A DNA stretch of 47,050 bases from CAZQEZ01 sp964592475 (GCA_964592475.1 CAZQEZ010000014.1:1-47050); one strand, 5' to 3'. Shown: positions 33,924 through 44,040, numbered from the stretch's first letter. A program made the numbers and translations. Notes: generated by a model from the letters alone, not told the origin.

Positions 33924-35257
33924 TGAAGGGTATAAAATCACTGTTTCTAAAAGAAAGACTTTTCTTCGCATTAAGTATAGTGGCCTTTATATTTATAGTA
34001 GGATACTTCTACAGTGTATTTTATCAGGTAGCAATTATAGTTTTCTTTTGTTTAATAGGACTATTACTTATTGACTTAATTTTATTGTATAATACGAAAA
34101 ATGGGGTTGAAGCTTATCGAAAAACCACACACGATAAATTATCAAATGGTGATGAAAACCAAATCCATTTAATAATTATCAATAAGTATAACATTACCAT
34201 GAATTTTGAAGTGATAGATGAGTTACCACCTCAATTTCAAATTAGAAATCTAATTTTTGAAATTGTATTACATTCTCAAAGAAGAAAAAAATTAAGTTAC
34301 GCTCTAACACCAGTGACCCGGGGGGAATATAGTTTTGGTTATATAAATGTGTATGCCCACTCAGTAATAGGACTGATTAAAAGAAGGTATAAACGTGATA
34401 AACCCATAAGTTTGGCGGTTTATCCTGGCTTCATCCAAATGCGAAAATATGAACTCATGGCTATATCTAACAATTTACAAGAAAGTGGCATAAAAAAAAT
34501 CAGAAGGATAGGCCATAACCTGGAATTTGAGCAAATAAAAGATTATGTAGCAGGCGATGATTATAGAACTATTAACTGGAAAGCTACAGCACGTAAATCG
34601 CAATTGATGGTTAATACCTATCAGGATGAGAAATCGCAACAGGTATATAGTATTATTGACAAAGGCAGGGTAATGAAAATGCCCTTTAATGGTATGAGCT
34701 TATTAGACTATGCAATCAATGCCAGCCTAGCCATAAGTAATATAGCTATTAAAAAATCTGATAAAGCAGGATTGGTTACTTTTCAACATAAAATCGAAAC
34801 AATAATTCCCGCTTCTAAGAGAAGTGGGCAAATGAATTTGCTTTTGCAAGCCCTTTACAATCAAAGCACAACCTTTAAAGAATCAGATTTTCACAGTTTG
34901 TTTTCTCAAATTCAAAAGAAAATAAAAACCCGAAGCCTCATTTTATTGTACACCAACTTTGAATCATTGTCTTCCTTAGAAAGACAGTTGCCTTATTTAA
35001 AACGTATAGGAAAAAAGCACTTGCTTGTAACCATTTTCTTTCTAAATACAGAAATGAATGAACTTTTAGAAAGTAAGCCAAAAACTCTGGAGCAAGTTTA
35101 CGTGAAGACAATTGCCGAAAAGTTTGCCTATGAAAAGAAAATGGTAGTAAAAGAATTGAAAAAACATGGCATTCATTCAGTTCTTACTGCTCCTGAAGAT
35201 TTAACCGTAAACGCTATCAATAAATATCTTGAATTAAAAGCAAGAGGCATGATATGA
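33923..35257 (+). CDS. DUF58 domain protein with two N-terminal membrane helices
   Basis: 444 residues. Two hydrophobic helices (about 13-33 and 35-55, LFFALSIVAFIFIVGYFYS and VAIIVFFCLIGLLLIDLILL) anchor the protein. A beta-sandwich region covers about 60-150. The DUF58 signature lies near 210-235 (QIKDYVAGDDYRTINWKATA, then RKSQLMVNTYQDE), followed by a vWA-like fold with SIIDKGRVMKMPFNGMS in the position of a metal site; the DXSXS motif is degenerate (D-K-G). It is translationally coupled to the MoxR ATPase gene, its usual partner. The pair may chaperone envelope or redox complexes. The unit ends here: 207 bp of AT-rich DNA follow. Confidence 0.9.
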   Translation: MKGIKSLFLKERLFFALSIVAFIFIVGYFYSVFYQVAIIVFFCLIGLLLIDLILLYNTKNGVEAYRKTTHDKLSNGDENQIHLIIINKYNITMNFEVIDELPPQFQIRNLIFEIVLHSQRRKKLSYALTPVTRGEYSFGYINVYAHSVIGLIKRRYKRDKPISLAVYPGFIQMRKYELMAISNNLQESGIKKIRRIGHNLEFEQIKDYVAGDDYRTINWKATARKSQLMVNTYQDEKSQQVYSIIDKGRVMKMPFNGMSLLDYAINASLAISNIAIKKSDKAGLVTFQHKIETIIPASKRSGQMNLLLQALYNQSTTFKESDFHSLFSQIQKKIKTRSLILLYTNFESLSSLERQLPYLKRIGKKHLLVTIFFLNTEMNELLESKPKTLEQVYVKTIAEKFAYEKKMVVKELKKHGIHSVLTAPEDLTVNAINKYLELKARGMI

Positions 35258-35397
35258 CATTATTCTTTTATTATTTTTTAAGAAAAATAGTTTTTTCTGA
35301 TAAAAGTCATGATCAAATAAACAAAACATTACCATATTTGAATTTAAATAGGAGAGTGTTTTTCTAAATATTAAAAAGTATATAATTATACGAAAGC

Positions 35398-35429
35398 TTT
35401 GCTATTTTTTTAACAGTGAATTACTTTTA
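35398..35429 (+). promoter_or_regulatory. Candidate promoter for the DUF4914 gene
   Basis: TTTG at 35398-35401 (-33) and TACTTTTA at 35422-35429 (-7, last base off consensus) are separated by 20 bp, a normal Bacteroidota spacing. The ATG at 35465 lies 35 bp downstream. Confidence 0.4.
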
Positions 35430-35464
35430 CGATTATATCATTAACTATATAAATAATAATTGCT

Positions 35465-37342
35465 ATGAGCACATTAACCGATCCAATATTAAATTTAGAT
35501 TCTGCTACAGAATTAAAAGAGCTGATAAACGAAGCCCCTAGCGTGACTGTTGCCAAAACTATTCAGGATTTAGTAGATCTGGCAGTGGGCGGAAAGGACA
35601 GCATGCAACATGAGGTATATTATGACCTTCCTGATGGAAAGAAATTTCACGAGGCGTCAGTATATAAGGTCTTGAATGGTGTAGCTGCCAATTATACAGA
35701 AGCATACATGCGAAGAAGAGATCCCAAATGTATGGTGATCGCTGATGATTTCCCTACTGATAAAAGTAAATTTGAAGAAAGGTATGACTATGATTTTAAA
35801 CAGTTAAGAAAAGAAACCTTCGACTGGTTAAAAACTCAGGATCTTGCCATGTTTTACTTTTATGCTGGTAAACCTGGCATGGGATACAATGCTGCGGCAG
35901 TAATACCGGCAAATGCAGGTTTTTTTGGCCTTGGGCTTGCCTTGTTGCAAGGTATCATAAACCCGGATGAATTAAAAGACGATTTTAAACCAACTGCATT
36001 TATTTACACGGCGCCACCCTTCCGCCATACTCACTTTGAAGGTAAGCAAGTAGTAGTGCACAATCGTCAGCCCAACAATTATGAAATGTTCAGTTATAAC
36101 CTTTATCCCGGCCCAAGTGCGAAAAAGGGTGTATATGGAATGCTTATTGGACAAGGAGAAGAGGAAGGTTGGGTCACAGCCCACTGTTCTGTAGTACAAG
36201 TACAAACTCCCTATGACAATACCGTAACATTTATGCACGAAGGAGCAAGTGGAGGGGGTAAAAGTGAAATGCTGCAACAACCCCACAGAATGTCAGATGG
36301 TAGGCTGTTACTGGGTAGAAATATTCTCAATAATGATACACGATATTTAGAGCTTTCGAAAACATGTGATTTAAAACCAGTAACCGACGATATGGCGCTA
36401 TGCCACCCGGCGTTACAAAAAAATAATGATAAGCTCTGGCTTGAAGATGCTGAAGATGGTTGGTTTATAAGGGTTGACCATATAACAAGTTATGGAACAG
36501 ATCCTGAACTAGAAAGGTTAACTGCTGTGCCTTCAAAGCCCCTTTTATTCATGAATATTGAAGCAGTACCAGGTGGAAGGGCATTAATTTGGGATCATAA
36601 GTATGATGAGCCTAATAAGCCATGTCCTAATCCACGAGTAATTGTACCACGAAGTATAGTTCCAAAAATAGTATCCGAACCGGTAAGTATTGATATTAGG
36701 AGTATTGGGTTACGCACACCACCTTGTACTAATGATGATCCAAACTATGGAATAGTTGGGCTCTTGCATCTATTGCCACCAGCATTGGCTTGGCTTTGGA
36801 GGCTTGTTGCCCCTAGAGGATATGCTAATCCAAGTATTATTCAGACCGAGGGAATAAGTAGTGAAGGAGTTGGTAGTTACTGGCCATTTGCTACTGGTAA
36901 AAAAGTAAAACAAGCCAATTTATTATTAAATCAAATTGTGCAAACCCCTGCAGTTCAGTATATATTAACGCCTAACCAACATATTGGAGCCTGGGGAACA
37001 GGGTTTATGCCACAATGGATTACCAGAGATTATATCGCTAGAAAAGGGAATGCTTTTTTTAGTAAAGAACAAATCGAACCTGCCCGCTGCCATGTACTGG
37101 GTTATGCACTCAATTACATGACTTTTGAAGGCCGAACAATTCCACCATGGTTCTTGAAAGTAGAATTGCAAAGGGAAGTTGGAACCGAAGGTTACGATAA
37201 AGGTGCTGAAATATTAAATGAATTTTTCAATCGTATGCTGAAAAATTTTGTAACTCCTGACCTAGATAAACTGGGAAGAGAAATAATCGAATGCTGCCTG
37301 GATAATGGAACAGTTGAAGATTATGAGAAATTCATGAAGTAG
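35465..37342 (+). CDS. DUF4914 family protein, PEPCK-like kinase fold
   Basis: 625 residues, soluble. FMHEGASGGGKSEML around residues 257-270 is a P-loop like the kinase-1a motif of phosphoenolpyruvate carboxykinases (G-x-S-G-x-G-K-T/S). The segment LEDAEDGWFIRVDHI about 65 residues later resembles the metal-binding kinase-2 region. The rest (YFYAGKPGMGYNAAAVIPANAGFFGLGLALLQG in its core GKPGMGYNAA, and WPFATGKKVKQANLLL) does not fit ordinary PEPCK, which is about 540 residues. I assign it to DUF4914 from memory of this Bacteroidota family. A nucleotide-dependent kinase or carboxykinase activity is plausible but unproven. It is a single-gene unit with a candidate promoter upstream and a perfect 15-bp-stem terminator downstream. 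Confidence 0.72.
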   Translation: MSTLTDPILNLDSATELKELINEAPSVTVAKTIQDLVDLAVGGKDSMQHEVYYDLPDGKKFHEASVYKVLNGVAANYTEAYMRRRDPKCMVIADDFPTDKSKFEERYDYDFKQLRKETFDWLKTQDLAMFYFYAGKPGMGYNAAAVIPANAGFFGLGLALLQGIINPDELKDDFKPTAFIYTAPPFRHTHFEGKQVVVHNRQPNNYEMFSYNLYPGPSAKKGVYGMLIGQGEEEGWVTAHCSVVQVQTPYDNTVTFMHEGASGGGKSEMLQQPHRMSDGRLLLGRNILNNDTRYLELSKTCDLKPVTDDMALCHPALQKNNDKLWLEDAEDGWFIRVDHITSYGTDPELERLTAVPSKPLLFMNIEAVPGGRALIWDHKYDEPNKPCPNPRVIVPRSIVPKIVSEPVSIDIRSIGLRTPPCTNDDPNYGIVGLLHLLPPALAWLWRLVAPRGYANPSIIQTEGISSEGVGSYWPFATGKKVKQANLLLNQIVQTPAVQYILTPNQHIGAWGTGFMPQWITRDYIARKGNAFFSKEQIEPARCHVLGYALNYMTFEGRTIPPWFLKVELQREVGTEGYDKGAEILNEFFNRMLKNFVTPDLDKLGREIIECCLDNGTVEDYEKFMK

Positions 37343-37424
37343 TAAAATCAGTAAATATTCCAATAGTTAAAGTCAGGATTCTTACTTTAAATTTGGTTTA
37401 CTGGTTGATAATTGATATAATTTA

Positions 37425-37459
37425 CAATAAAAAATCCGCTTCTTGCGGATTTTTTATTG
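37425..37459. terminator. Bidirectional terminator with perfect 15-bp stem
   Basis: CAATAAAAAATCCGC (37425-37439) pairs without mismatch to GCGGATTTTTTATTG (37445-37459) around a 5-base loop. A and T tracts sit inside the stem on both sides, so it can stop transcripts of the DUF4914 gene (+) and of lspA (-). Confidence 0.85.
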
Positions 37460-37506
37460 TGTTGGTTTTATAAACGTTGATAAGAAAACTAAACTATAGC
37501 TTTTTA

Positions 37507-38187
37507 TTATTCAGTTGATTTTTGACTATCGAAATTCGTATTTTCTTCGCTAGATGATTCCTCTACAGCAATGCTACCTTCTTTTGTTTCTTTCTCTTCA
37601 GAAAGTTCTTTTTTCTCGTTAAAGAATTTCTTCTGAAATATTAATATTATCGCTACACCTACAAAAATAGAGGCATCAGCAATGTTAAATATAGGCCATA
37701 GTGCCATATAATCACCCCCTATAAAAGGTATCCATTCTGGCAACCTACCCTCCCAGATGTCTATATAAAACATATCCACTACCTGACCGTGAAACCAAGG
37801 TGTTCTAGCATTAAAAGGAGCATTTTCAAGCCATACACCATAAAAAGTACTATCGATAACATTACCAATTGCACCACCTAAAATCAGTGCAACACACCAA
37901 ATAAGGCCTTGTGGTACTTTTCGTTTGGCCAACATAAATAAATAGTAACCAATACCTACCATAGCTACCAGCCTAAATAAAGTCAATATCAACTTAGATT
38001 CTGCAAAAGGAATTTCCAAGCCAAAGGCCATTCCCGGATTCAAAGTATAATGCAGCTTAAACCAATCGCCAAACACTTTGATTTGACCAGCCAGACCCAT
38101 TTCCATATTAAAATGGACTACCAATTTTACTATCTGATCAATTAGTATAATTGCCAGGCTCAGCATATAAAATTTTAAATATCTCAC
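37507..38187 (-). CDS. lspA: Lipoprotein signal peptidase II
   Basis: 226 residues with four membrane helices. Family motifs are in order: DQIVKLVVHFNM (17-28), LNPGMAFGLE, GGAIGNVIDSTFYG with N109 and D112, GQVVDMF with catalytic D138, and NIADASIFVG with catalytic D171. It cleaves signal peptides of lipid-modified prolipoproteins at the inner membrane, and several such lipoproteins are encoded in this window. After the last helix a charged Glu/Ser/Lys-rich tail of about 40 residues (ELSEEKETKEGS and onward) makes it longer than the usual 160-170 residues; an insertion of about 20 residues also lies between D138 and D171. It starts 12 bp after ileS, a linkage also seen in proteobacteria. Confidence 0.95.
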   Translation of the reverse strand: MRYLKFYMLSLAIILIDQIVKLVVHFNMEMGLAGQIKVFGDWFKLHYTLNPGMAFGLEIPFAESKLILTLFRLVAMVGIGYYLFMLAKRKVPQGLIWCVALILGGAIGNVIDSTFYGVWLENAPFNARTPWFHGQVVDMFYIDIWEGRLPEWIPFIGGDYMALWPIFNIADASIFVGVAIILIFQKKFFNEKKELSEEKETKEGSIAVEESSSEENTNFDSQKSTE

Positions 38188-38199
38188 CTTATAATTTAT

Positions 38200-41100
38200 T
38201 TATTTTTCCAAATCTATTTTAAGTTGGATTACAGCATCATCTACCTCTATTGAATTCGCATCTGTCAATTTATCAGTAACTCTTAATTGCAATGCTTGCG
38301 TTTCAGCGCAAATGTAATCTTTGTAAGCTTCCAACGACTTATTTATCAGGTCATTATTTTTTTTAATTTCAATTCTGATTTTATCCTGTACCTCCAGACC
38401 CATTTCTTTTCGTTGATTTTGAATCCTATTCACTAAGTCCCGAGCTATCCCCTCCTGCTTTAGCTCATCAGTAATAGTGATATCTAAGGCAACTGTCACC
38501 GGGCCTTCAGAAGCTACTGACCACCCGGGGATATCCTGAAAAGAGATATCAACATCTTCTTTAGTTAGCGCTATGTTTTCTCCAGCAACCTTGACAGTAA
38601 AAGCATTTTCTCTTTCTAACTGAGCAATATCTTCCTGCAACATTTGCTGAATTGATTTATTGATATCTTTCATTTTGGAACCGTACTGTTTACCAAGCTT
38701 GGCAAAATTAGGTTTAATGCGTTTAACCAATATACTATTATCATCTGAAAGATATTCTATCTCTTTAATGTTTACTTCTGAAAGAATTATATTTTCAACC
38801 TCTTGAACTTGATTTTTAATTTTCTGGTTGGCTACGGGCAATAATATTTTATGCAAAGGCTGTCTTACTTTTAATTTATGCGATTTTCTTAATGAGTGAA
38901 CTAAAGAAGAAATAGTTTGAGCCAATTCCATTTTTTCCTCTAGATTATCGTCAATCAGGCTATTTTCTGCTATTGGAAAACCAGCAAGGTGGACAGATTC
39001 AGCTTCTTTGACTTGTGATCCTCCCGTTAGATCTTTGAATAATTGCTCGCTATAGAAAGGAGCAATAGGCGCCATAAGCTTAGCTACAGTAAGTATACAT
39101 TCGTACAATGTTTGATAAGCAGCCAATTTATCAGATGCCATCTTTTGGCTTCCGTTTTCGCTAGGTTTCCAAAAGCGTTTGCGGTTTAATCTTACATACC
39201 AGTTACTTAAATCATCTACCACAAAATCTGCTATTGCTCTAGCTGCCTTAGTAGGTTCATAATCCTCATAGAACTCATCAGAGGTTTTAATAAGTGTATT
39301 TAATTTCGATATAATCCAACGATCGCTTTCTACTCTATCTTGAATAGAAATTGGATTTTGATATTGAAAATTGTCTAAATTGGCATATAAAGCAAAAAAT
39401 GAATATGTATTTTGTAATGTAGCAAAAAACCTTCTCTGTACCTCCTGTATCCCATTAAGATCAAATTTCAAATTGTCCCAGGGGTTAGCATTGGCAATCA
39501 TGTACCAGCGAGTAGCGTCGGGGCCATAAGTTGCAATGGTTTTATAAGGATCGACTGCATTTCCCAGCCTTTTAGACATTTTGTTGCCATTTTTATCCAG
39601 TACCAATCCATTGGCCACTACATTTTTAAAGGCTACCTTATCAAACAGCATTACAGCTATTGCGTGTAAGGTGAAAAACCAACCTCTGGTCTGATCTACT
39701 CCTTCTGCAATGAAATCGGCAGGAAAGTTATTTTCAAAAGTTTCTCTATTTTCAAAAGGGAAATGCAATTGTGCATAAGGCATAGATCCTGAATCAAACC
39801 AAACATCTATTAAATCTGGTTCTCTGTACATCTTTTCCCCATTATCGCTTACCAGCACCACCTCATCCACAAAAGGACGATGTAAGTCAACTTCTTCCGG
39901 CAACGGTTTATCCATAAATCCCGCCTCAATTGATTTGTTTACTTCTTTTCTCAATTCCTTAATTGAACCAATGCACTTTTCCTCTTTTTTGTCTTCTGTG
40001 ATCCAAATGGGTAATGGTGTGCCCCAATATCGTGAACGACTCAAATTCCAATCTACCAAATTTTCTAACCAGTTGCCAAACCTACCTGTACCAGTAGAGG
40101 CTGGCTTCCAGTTAATAGTTTCATTTAGCTGTACCAGTTTGTCTTTGAACGCGGTTGTTTTTATAAACCACGATTCAAGTGGATAATACAACACTGGTTT
40201 GTCTGTGCGCCAGCAATGCGGATAGGAGTGTTCATATTTTTCAACTTTGAATGCCTTATTTTCTTCTTTCAGCTTTATGGCAATAAGAACATCTGTTGAC
40301 TTATAGTCAGGACTATTTTCGTCTTCTCCAGTATAATTTTTTACATACATGCCAGCAAAATCTGTAATGTCTTTTACAAATTTTCCTTGTTTGTCTACAA
40401 TTGGCATTTCTTTGCCATCTTCATCTTTTACCATTACTCCGGACATACCATACTTTACACTCGTGCGATAATCATCTGCACCAAATGTTTTGGCTATGTG
40501 AACAATTCCGGTTCCTTCTTCAGTTGTTACAAAGTCTCCTGGCACCACTGTAAAGGCAGGATCTGGCAATGGAACATAAGGCATAAGCTGCTCATATTTA
40601 CAACCAGACAAATCTCTTCCTTTAAATTCTCCTGTGATTTCAAATGGAATAAGTTTATCTCCAGGCTGGTAGTTTTCCCATGGTATGTCTGCAGCTTTTG
40701 AATTAAAGTATTGATTAACCAATGATTTAGCCAATACAACATTAGTAGGCTTATAAGTATATTGATTATAAGTTTTTACTTTTACGTAATCTATATTTTC
40801 TCCAACGGCAAGCCCATTGTTAGCGGGCAAGGTCCAGGGAGTGGTGGTCCAGGCCAGTAAAAACACTTCATCATCAGCATCAAAAATTTTTGTTGACTTA
40901 TCTGTTTTTTTTAACATAAACTGGGCAACAATAGAAGTATCTTTTACATTGCGATAGCATCCGGGTTGATTTAATTCATGAGAACTTAAACCTGTACCGG
41001 CGGCAGGAGAATAAGGCTGAATTGTATATCCTTTGTAAAGCAAATCCTTTTTGTGAAACTCTTTGAGCAAATACCAAAGTGTTTCCATATAATCGGGCTT

Positions 41101-41547
41101 ATAAGTTATGTATGGATTTTCAAGATCAAGCCAATAACCCATTTTTTCAGTAAGGTCATTCCATTCATCAGTAAACTTCATTACTGCTTCTCTACACCTT
41201 TGATTATATTGCTCTACACTGATTTTTTTACCAATATCTTCTTTAGTAATTCCTAATTGCTTTTCCACTTGCAACTCTACCGGCAAACCATGAGTATCCC
41301 AGCCACCTTTTCTGGCTACTTTAAAACCCTTCATGGTTTTATACCTGCAAAAAAGATCTTTTACAGCTCGTGAAATTACATGATGAATACCTGGCGTTCC
41401 GTTAGCAGACGGAGGACCTTCATAAAAGACAAAATTTCGCGTTCTGTTTTCTAAAGATTTTTCGTATATTTTGTCCTTTTTCCAAAAATTCAGAATTTCT
41501 TTACCTACTTCAGCGTAGTTTAACTGTTTATATTCTTTATATTTCAT
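38200..41547 (-). CDS. ileS: Isoleucyl-tRNA synthetase
   Basis: 1115 residues. The HIGH-type motif reads GPPSANGTPGIHHVISR (residues 44-60, GIHH at 53-56), and the KMSKS-type motif is KNGNKMSKRLGN near 656. Between them lies the CP1 editing domain (LAWTTTPWTLPANNGLAVG, GTGIVHIAKTFGADD). The anticodon-binding domain and a C-terminal part rich in charged residues follow. I see no C-terminal zinc-binding cysteine cluster. The form of the HIGH motif and the length point to the IleS2-like (eukaryotic-type) lineage rather than E. coli-type IleS1. It charges tRNA-Ile in the cytosol. It starts 30 bp after the RND transporter gene and is followed 12 bp later by lspA. Confidence 0.96.
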   Translation of the reverse strand: MKYKEYKQLNYAEVGKEILNFWKKDKIYEKSLENRTRNFVFYEGPPSANGTPGIHHVISRAVKDLFCRYKTMKGFKVARKGGWDTHGLPVELQVEKQLGITKEDIGKKISVEQYNQRCREAVMKFTDEWNDLTEKMGYWLDLENPYITYKPDYMETLWYLLKEFHKKDLLYKGYTIQPYSPAAGTGLSSHELNQPGCYRNVKDTSIVAQFMLKKTDKSTKIFDADDEVFLLAWTTTPWTLPANNGLAVGENIDYVKVKTYNQYTYKPTNVVLAKSLVNQYFNSKAADIPWENYQPGDKLIPFEITGEFKGRDLSGCKYEQLMPYVPLPDPAFTVVPGDFVTTEEGTGIVHIAKTFGADDYRTSVKYGMSGVMVKDEDGKEMPIVDKQGKFVKDITDFAGMYVKNYTGEDENSPDYKSTDVLIAIKLKEENKAFKVEKYEHSYPHCWRTDKPVLYYPLESWFIKTTAFKDKLVQLNETINWKPASTGTGRFGNWLENLVDWNLSRSRYWGTPLPIWITEDKKEEKCIGSIKELRKEVNKSIEAGFMDKPLPEEVDLHRPFVDEVVLVSDNGEKMYREPDLIDVWFDSGSMPYAQLHFPFENRETFENNFPADFIAEGVDQTRGWFFTLHAIAVMLFDKVAFKNVVANGLVLDKNGNKMSKRLGNAVDPYKTIATYGPDATRWYMIANANPWDNLKFDLNGIQEVQRRFFATLQNTYSFFALYANLDNFQYQNPISIQDRVESDRWIISKLNTLIKTSDEFYEDYEPTKAARAIADFVVDDLSNWYVRLNRKRFWKPSENGSQKMASDKLAAYQTLYECILTVAKLMAPIAPFYSEQLFKDLTGGSQVKEAESVHLAGFPIAENSLIDDNLEEKMELAQTISSLVHSLRKSHKLKVRQPLHKILLPVANQKIKNQVQEVENIILSEVNIKEIEYLSDDNSILVKRIKPNFAKLGKQYGSKMKDINKSIQQMLQEDIAQLERENAFTVKVAGENIALTKEDVDISFQDIPGWSVASEGPVTVALDITITDELKQEGIARDLVNRIQNQRKEMGLEVQDKIRIEIKKNNDLINKSLEAYKDYICAETQALQLRVTDKLTDANSIEVDDAVIQLKIDLEK

Positions 41548-41577
41548 AATTAGTTCTGCATTTTAGGTTGGCTACAA

Positions 41578-44040
41578 TTATACTTCATGCTGGTAGCCAT
41601 CAAAATTTCTTGATTTCATATTGTTCTCTACTCTAACTCTTAAGCGATTGGTATCTATTTCTTCATCCTCATCTTCATGATAAAACTCATCAAAATGTTC
41701 CAAAACTGCTGGAAAACCTTTCTTCCTGTTTCCTTTATCGAAAGCTAATAATAGTGATGGCAGTACAATTAGATTTGTAAGTAATGATAATAATAATGTA
41801 GTTGCGGTTAATATTCCCAACGATTTGGTACCGCCAAAGCCTGAAGCGGCGAAAATAATAAAACCCATGAATAATACAATTGAAGTGTATACCATGCTAG
41901 AACCTGTTTCTTTCATGCTTTTAGAAACTGCAACGGTTACAAAATAACGATTAGCTTTTAACTCTTGTTTATATTTAGCTAAAAAATGAATTGCATAATC
42001 TACCGAAATACCAAAAGCTATACTAAATATTAAAACTGTAGATGGCTTTAAGGTTATATTGGCAAATCCCATGATGGCTCCTACTAACATTAAAGGAATT
42101 ACGTTTGGTATAATACTTATAATTATCATTCGCAGATTTCCATAAAGCAACGCCATAATAATGGTGATACAGGCAAAAGCCAATAAAAGGCTTATCCGAA
42201 GATTTTCAACTAAAAATTTATTTCCTTTTACGAATATTGGCGAGGTGCCTGTAACAATGGCTGTCATGCCGGTATCGGAAAAAATTGAATCAGCTTTCGG
42301 TTGAATTAAATTAATCAAAGAATCCATCTTAGACGAACCTATATCCGCAACATTGAGCGATATTCTGATTTGCTGACCTGTAGAGTCTACAAAAGATTGT
42401 AACAAACCAGATTGATTTGAATTACCTCTAAAATAATTTAGAATAAAGTTTTTGTCGTAGTTATTGGGCAGTGAATAATAAGATGGGTTATTATTATAAA
42501 ACGCTTGCCTTGCAGCTTTTATAAAACTTACCACAGACAAAGGAGAGGAAACATACTCTATAGAATCTATGAAGGCTTCTAAAGTAGCAATTTTATTCAA
42601 TGTATTTCCTCTTGTAATGCCATTAGGTTTCCCTGTATCTACAATAATTTCCATGGGCATTATCCCTGAAAAGTTTTCTTCAAAAAAAGCCAAGTCTCGT
42701 TTTACAGGGCTATTTTTAGGAATATCATCCACCATATAAGAAACAGAATGCATTTGTAATAAACCAAAAACACTAATAACTAATATTACTCCGGTTATTA
42801 CAAATACTGTATATTTTTTTCGATGAACTAATAAGTCCAGGAATTTGAGTGTATTGTCTACAGCTTTAAATTTGAGGTGTCGAAGTTGCTTACCATGAGG
42901 TGCAGGCAAATAAGAAAAAACAGCTGGAATTAAAATAATACTTACGAAAAATGTTGCAAGAATATTGATACCAGCAACTATTCCAAACTGTCTCAAGATA
43001 GTGATTTCAGTTGTAGTCAATACCAAAAATCCTATTGCTGTAGTAGCATTTGTTAGTAAAGTGACCAGCCCTACCTTTCTAATTACCCTACTAAGTGCCT
43101 TCATTTTATTGCCATGCTTATTTATTTCCTGATGATATCTATTTAAAAGATAGATACTGTTAGGAATACCGATAACCACTATAATTGGCGGTATAAGACC
43201 GGAAAGCAAAGTTATTTTAAAACCAAATAAAGCTAAAGTTCCCATGGACCATATGACCACTACGGCAATTATTATCATCGGGAATAAAACAGCATCCCAG
43301 GAACGGAAAAAGAAAAGCATGATAATGGCGGTGATCAATACTGAAAGGATCAAAAACATCCGCATTTCTTTTTTTACCTTTTCTGAAACGATAGCTCTTA
43401 CAAACGGCAAACCGGCATAATGCAATTCAACCCCCGTGTATATTTCAAAAGCCTTACCAACTTGCTGTAAATCATCTATAAGGTTAAGCCGTGAAGGAGA
43501 ATTTATTAAATTTTTGTTAATCGTAAGTAAAATTAACAAAGCCCCATTTTTAGAATTAATGATTTGGTCCTGATAAAACTTTTGCTCCGTGGCCAAATTG
43601 AGCATACTATCAAGATCTTCTTGCTTTTCAGGAATTGTAGTAAAGATTGGTTCCAATTCAAATCTTTTTATCCCGGATTTATTTTTAATGAGCCGTTGCA
43701 AGTCCGGCAGAGATATTACACCCTCAACGCCCTCAATTTTACTAAATTCATTACTCAGATACTTTAATCTGCGAAAATTATCGGTTTTAAATACGGTGCT
43801 ATCTTTTAAACCAACTACAATTACATTACCGTCTTCCCCAAATATTTGCCTGAATTTTTTAAATTCAACCATGGCTGGGTCATTTGCAGGCACTACCTTT
43901 GAAAAGTCGTAGCTGAGTTCTACATCTTTGGCATGGAAACCCATAAAAGCTGTCACCAATGCTAAAATGATAATCAGTGTTAACCGAAATTTAATTACTA
44001 TATGCGCTAGAGATGTCCACATGTCAAAATAAGAGTGCAA
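41578..44040 (-). CDS. MmpL-like RND superfamily transporter
   Basis: 820 residues in two similar halves. Each half has one N-terminal membrane helix, a large periplasmic loop and then five clustered helices (VKKEMRMFLILSVLITAII region and FKITLLSGLIPPIIVVIGIP in the first half; ISLLLAFACITIIMALLYG and FSIAFGISVDYAIHFLAKY in the second, with Asp in helix 4 as expected for proton coupling). This is the HAE3/MMPL pattern; such proteins move lipids, hopanoids or other hydrophobic molecules rather than drugs. No membrane-fusion protein or TolC-type gene is adjacent. An acidic tail rich in Glu and Asp (HEDEDEEIDTNRL) ends the protein. It precedes ileS by 30 bp on the same strand and may share its transcript. 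Confidence 0.9.
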   Translation of the reverse strand: MHSYFDMWTSLAHIVIKFRLTLIIILALVTAFMGFHAKDVELSYDFSKVVPANDPAMVEFKKFRQIFGEDGNVIVVGLKDSTVFKTDNFRRLKYLSNEFSKIEGVEGVISLPDLQRLIKNKSGIKRFELEPIFTTIPEKQEDLDSMLNLATEQKFYQDQIINSKNGALLILLTINKNLINSPSRLNLIDDLQQVGKAFEIYTGVELHYAGLPFVRAIVSEKVKKEMRMFLILSVLITAIIMLFFFRSWDAVLFPMIIIAVVVIWSMGTLALFGFKITLLSGLIPPIIVVIGIPNSIYLLNRYHQEINKHGNKMKALSRVIRKVGLVTLLTNATTAIGFLVLTTTEITILRQFGIVAGINILATFFVSIILIPAVFSYLPAPHGKQLRHLKFKAVDNTLKFLDLLVHRKKYTVFVITGVILVISVFGLLQMHSVSYMVDDIPKNSPVKRDLAFFEENFSGIMPMEIIVDTGKPNGITRGNTLNKIATLEAFIDSIEYVSSPLSVVSFIKAARQAFYNNNPSYYSLPNNYDKNFILNYFRGNSNQSGLLQSFVDSTGQQIRISLNVADIGSSKMDSLINLIQPKADSIFSDTGMTAIVTGTSPIFVKGNKFLVENLRISLLLAFACITIIMALLYGNLRMIIISIIPNVIPLMLVGAIMGFANITLKPSTVLIFSIAFGISVDYAIHFLAKYKQELKANRYFVTVAVSKSMKETGSSMVYTSIVLFMGFIIFAASGFGGTKSLGILTATTLLLSLLTNLIVLPSLLLAFDKGNRKKGFPAVLEHFDEFYHEDEDEEIDTNRLRVRVENNMKSRNFDGYQHEV

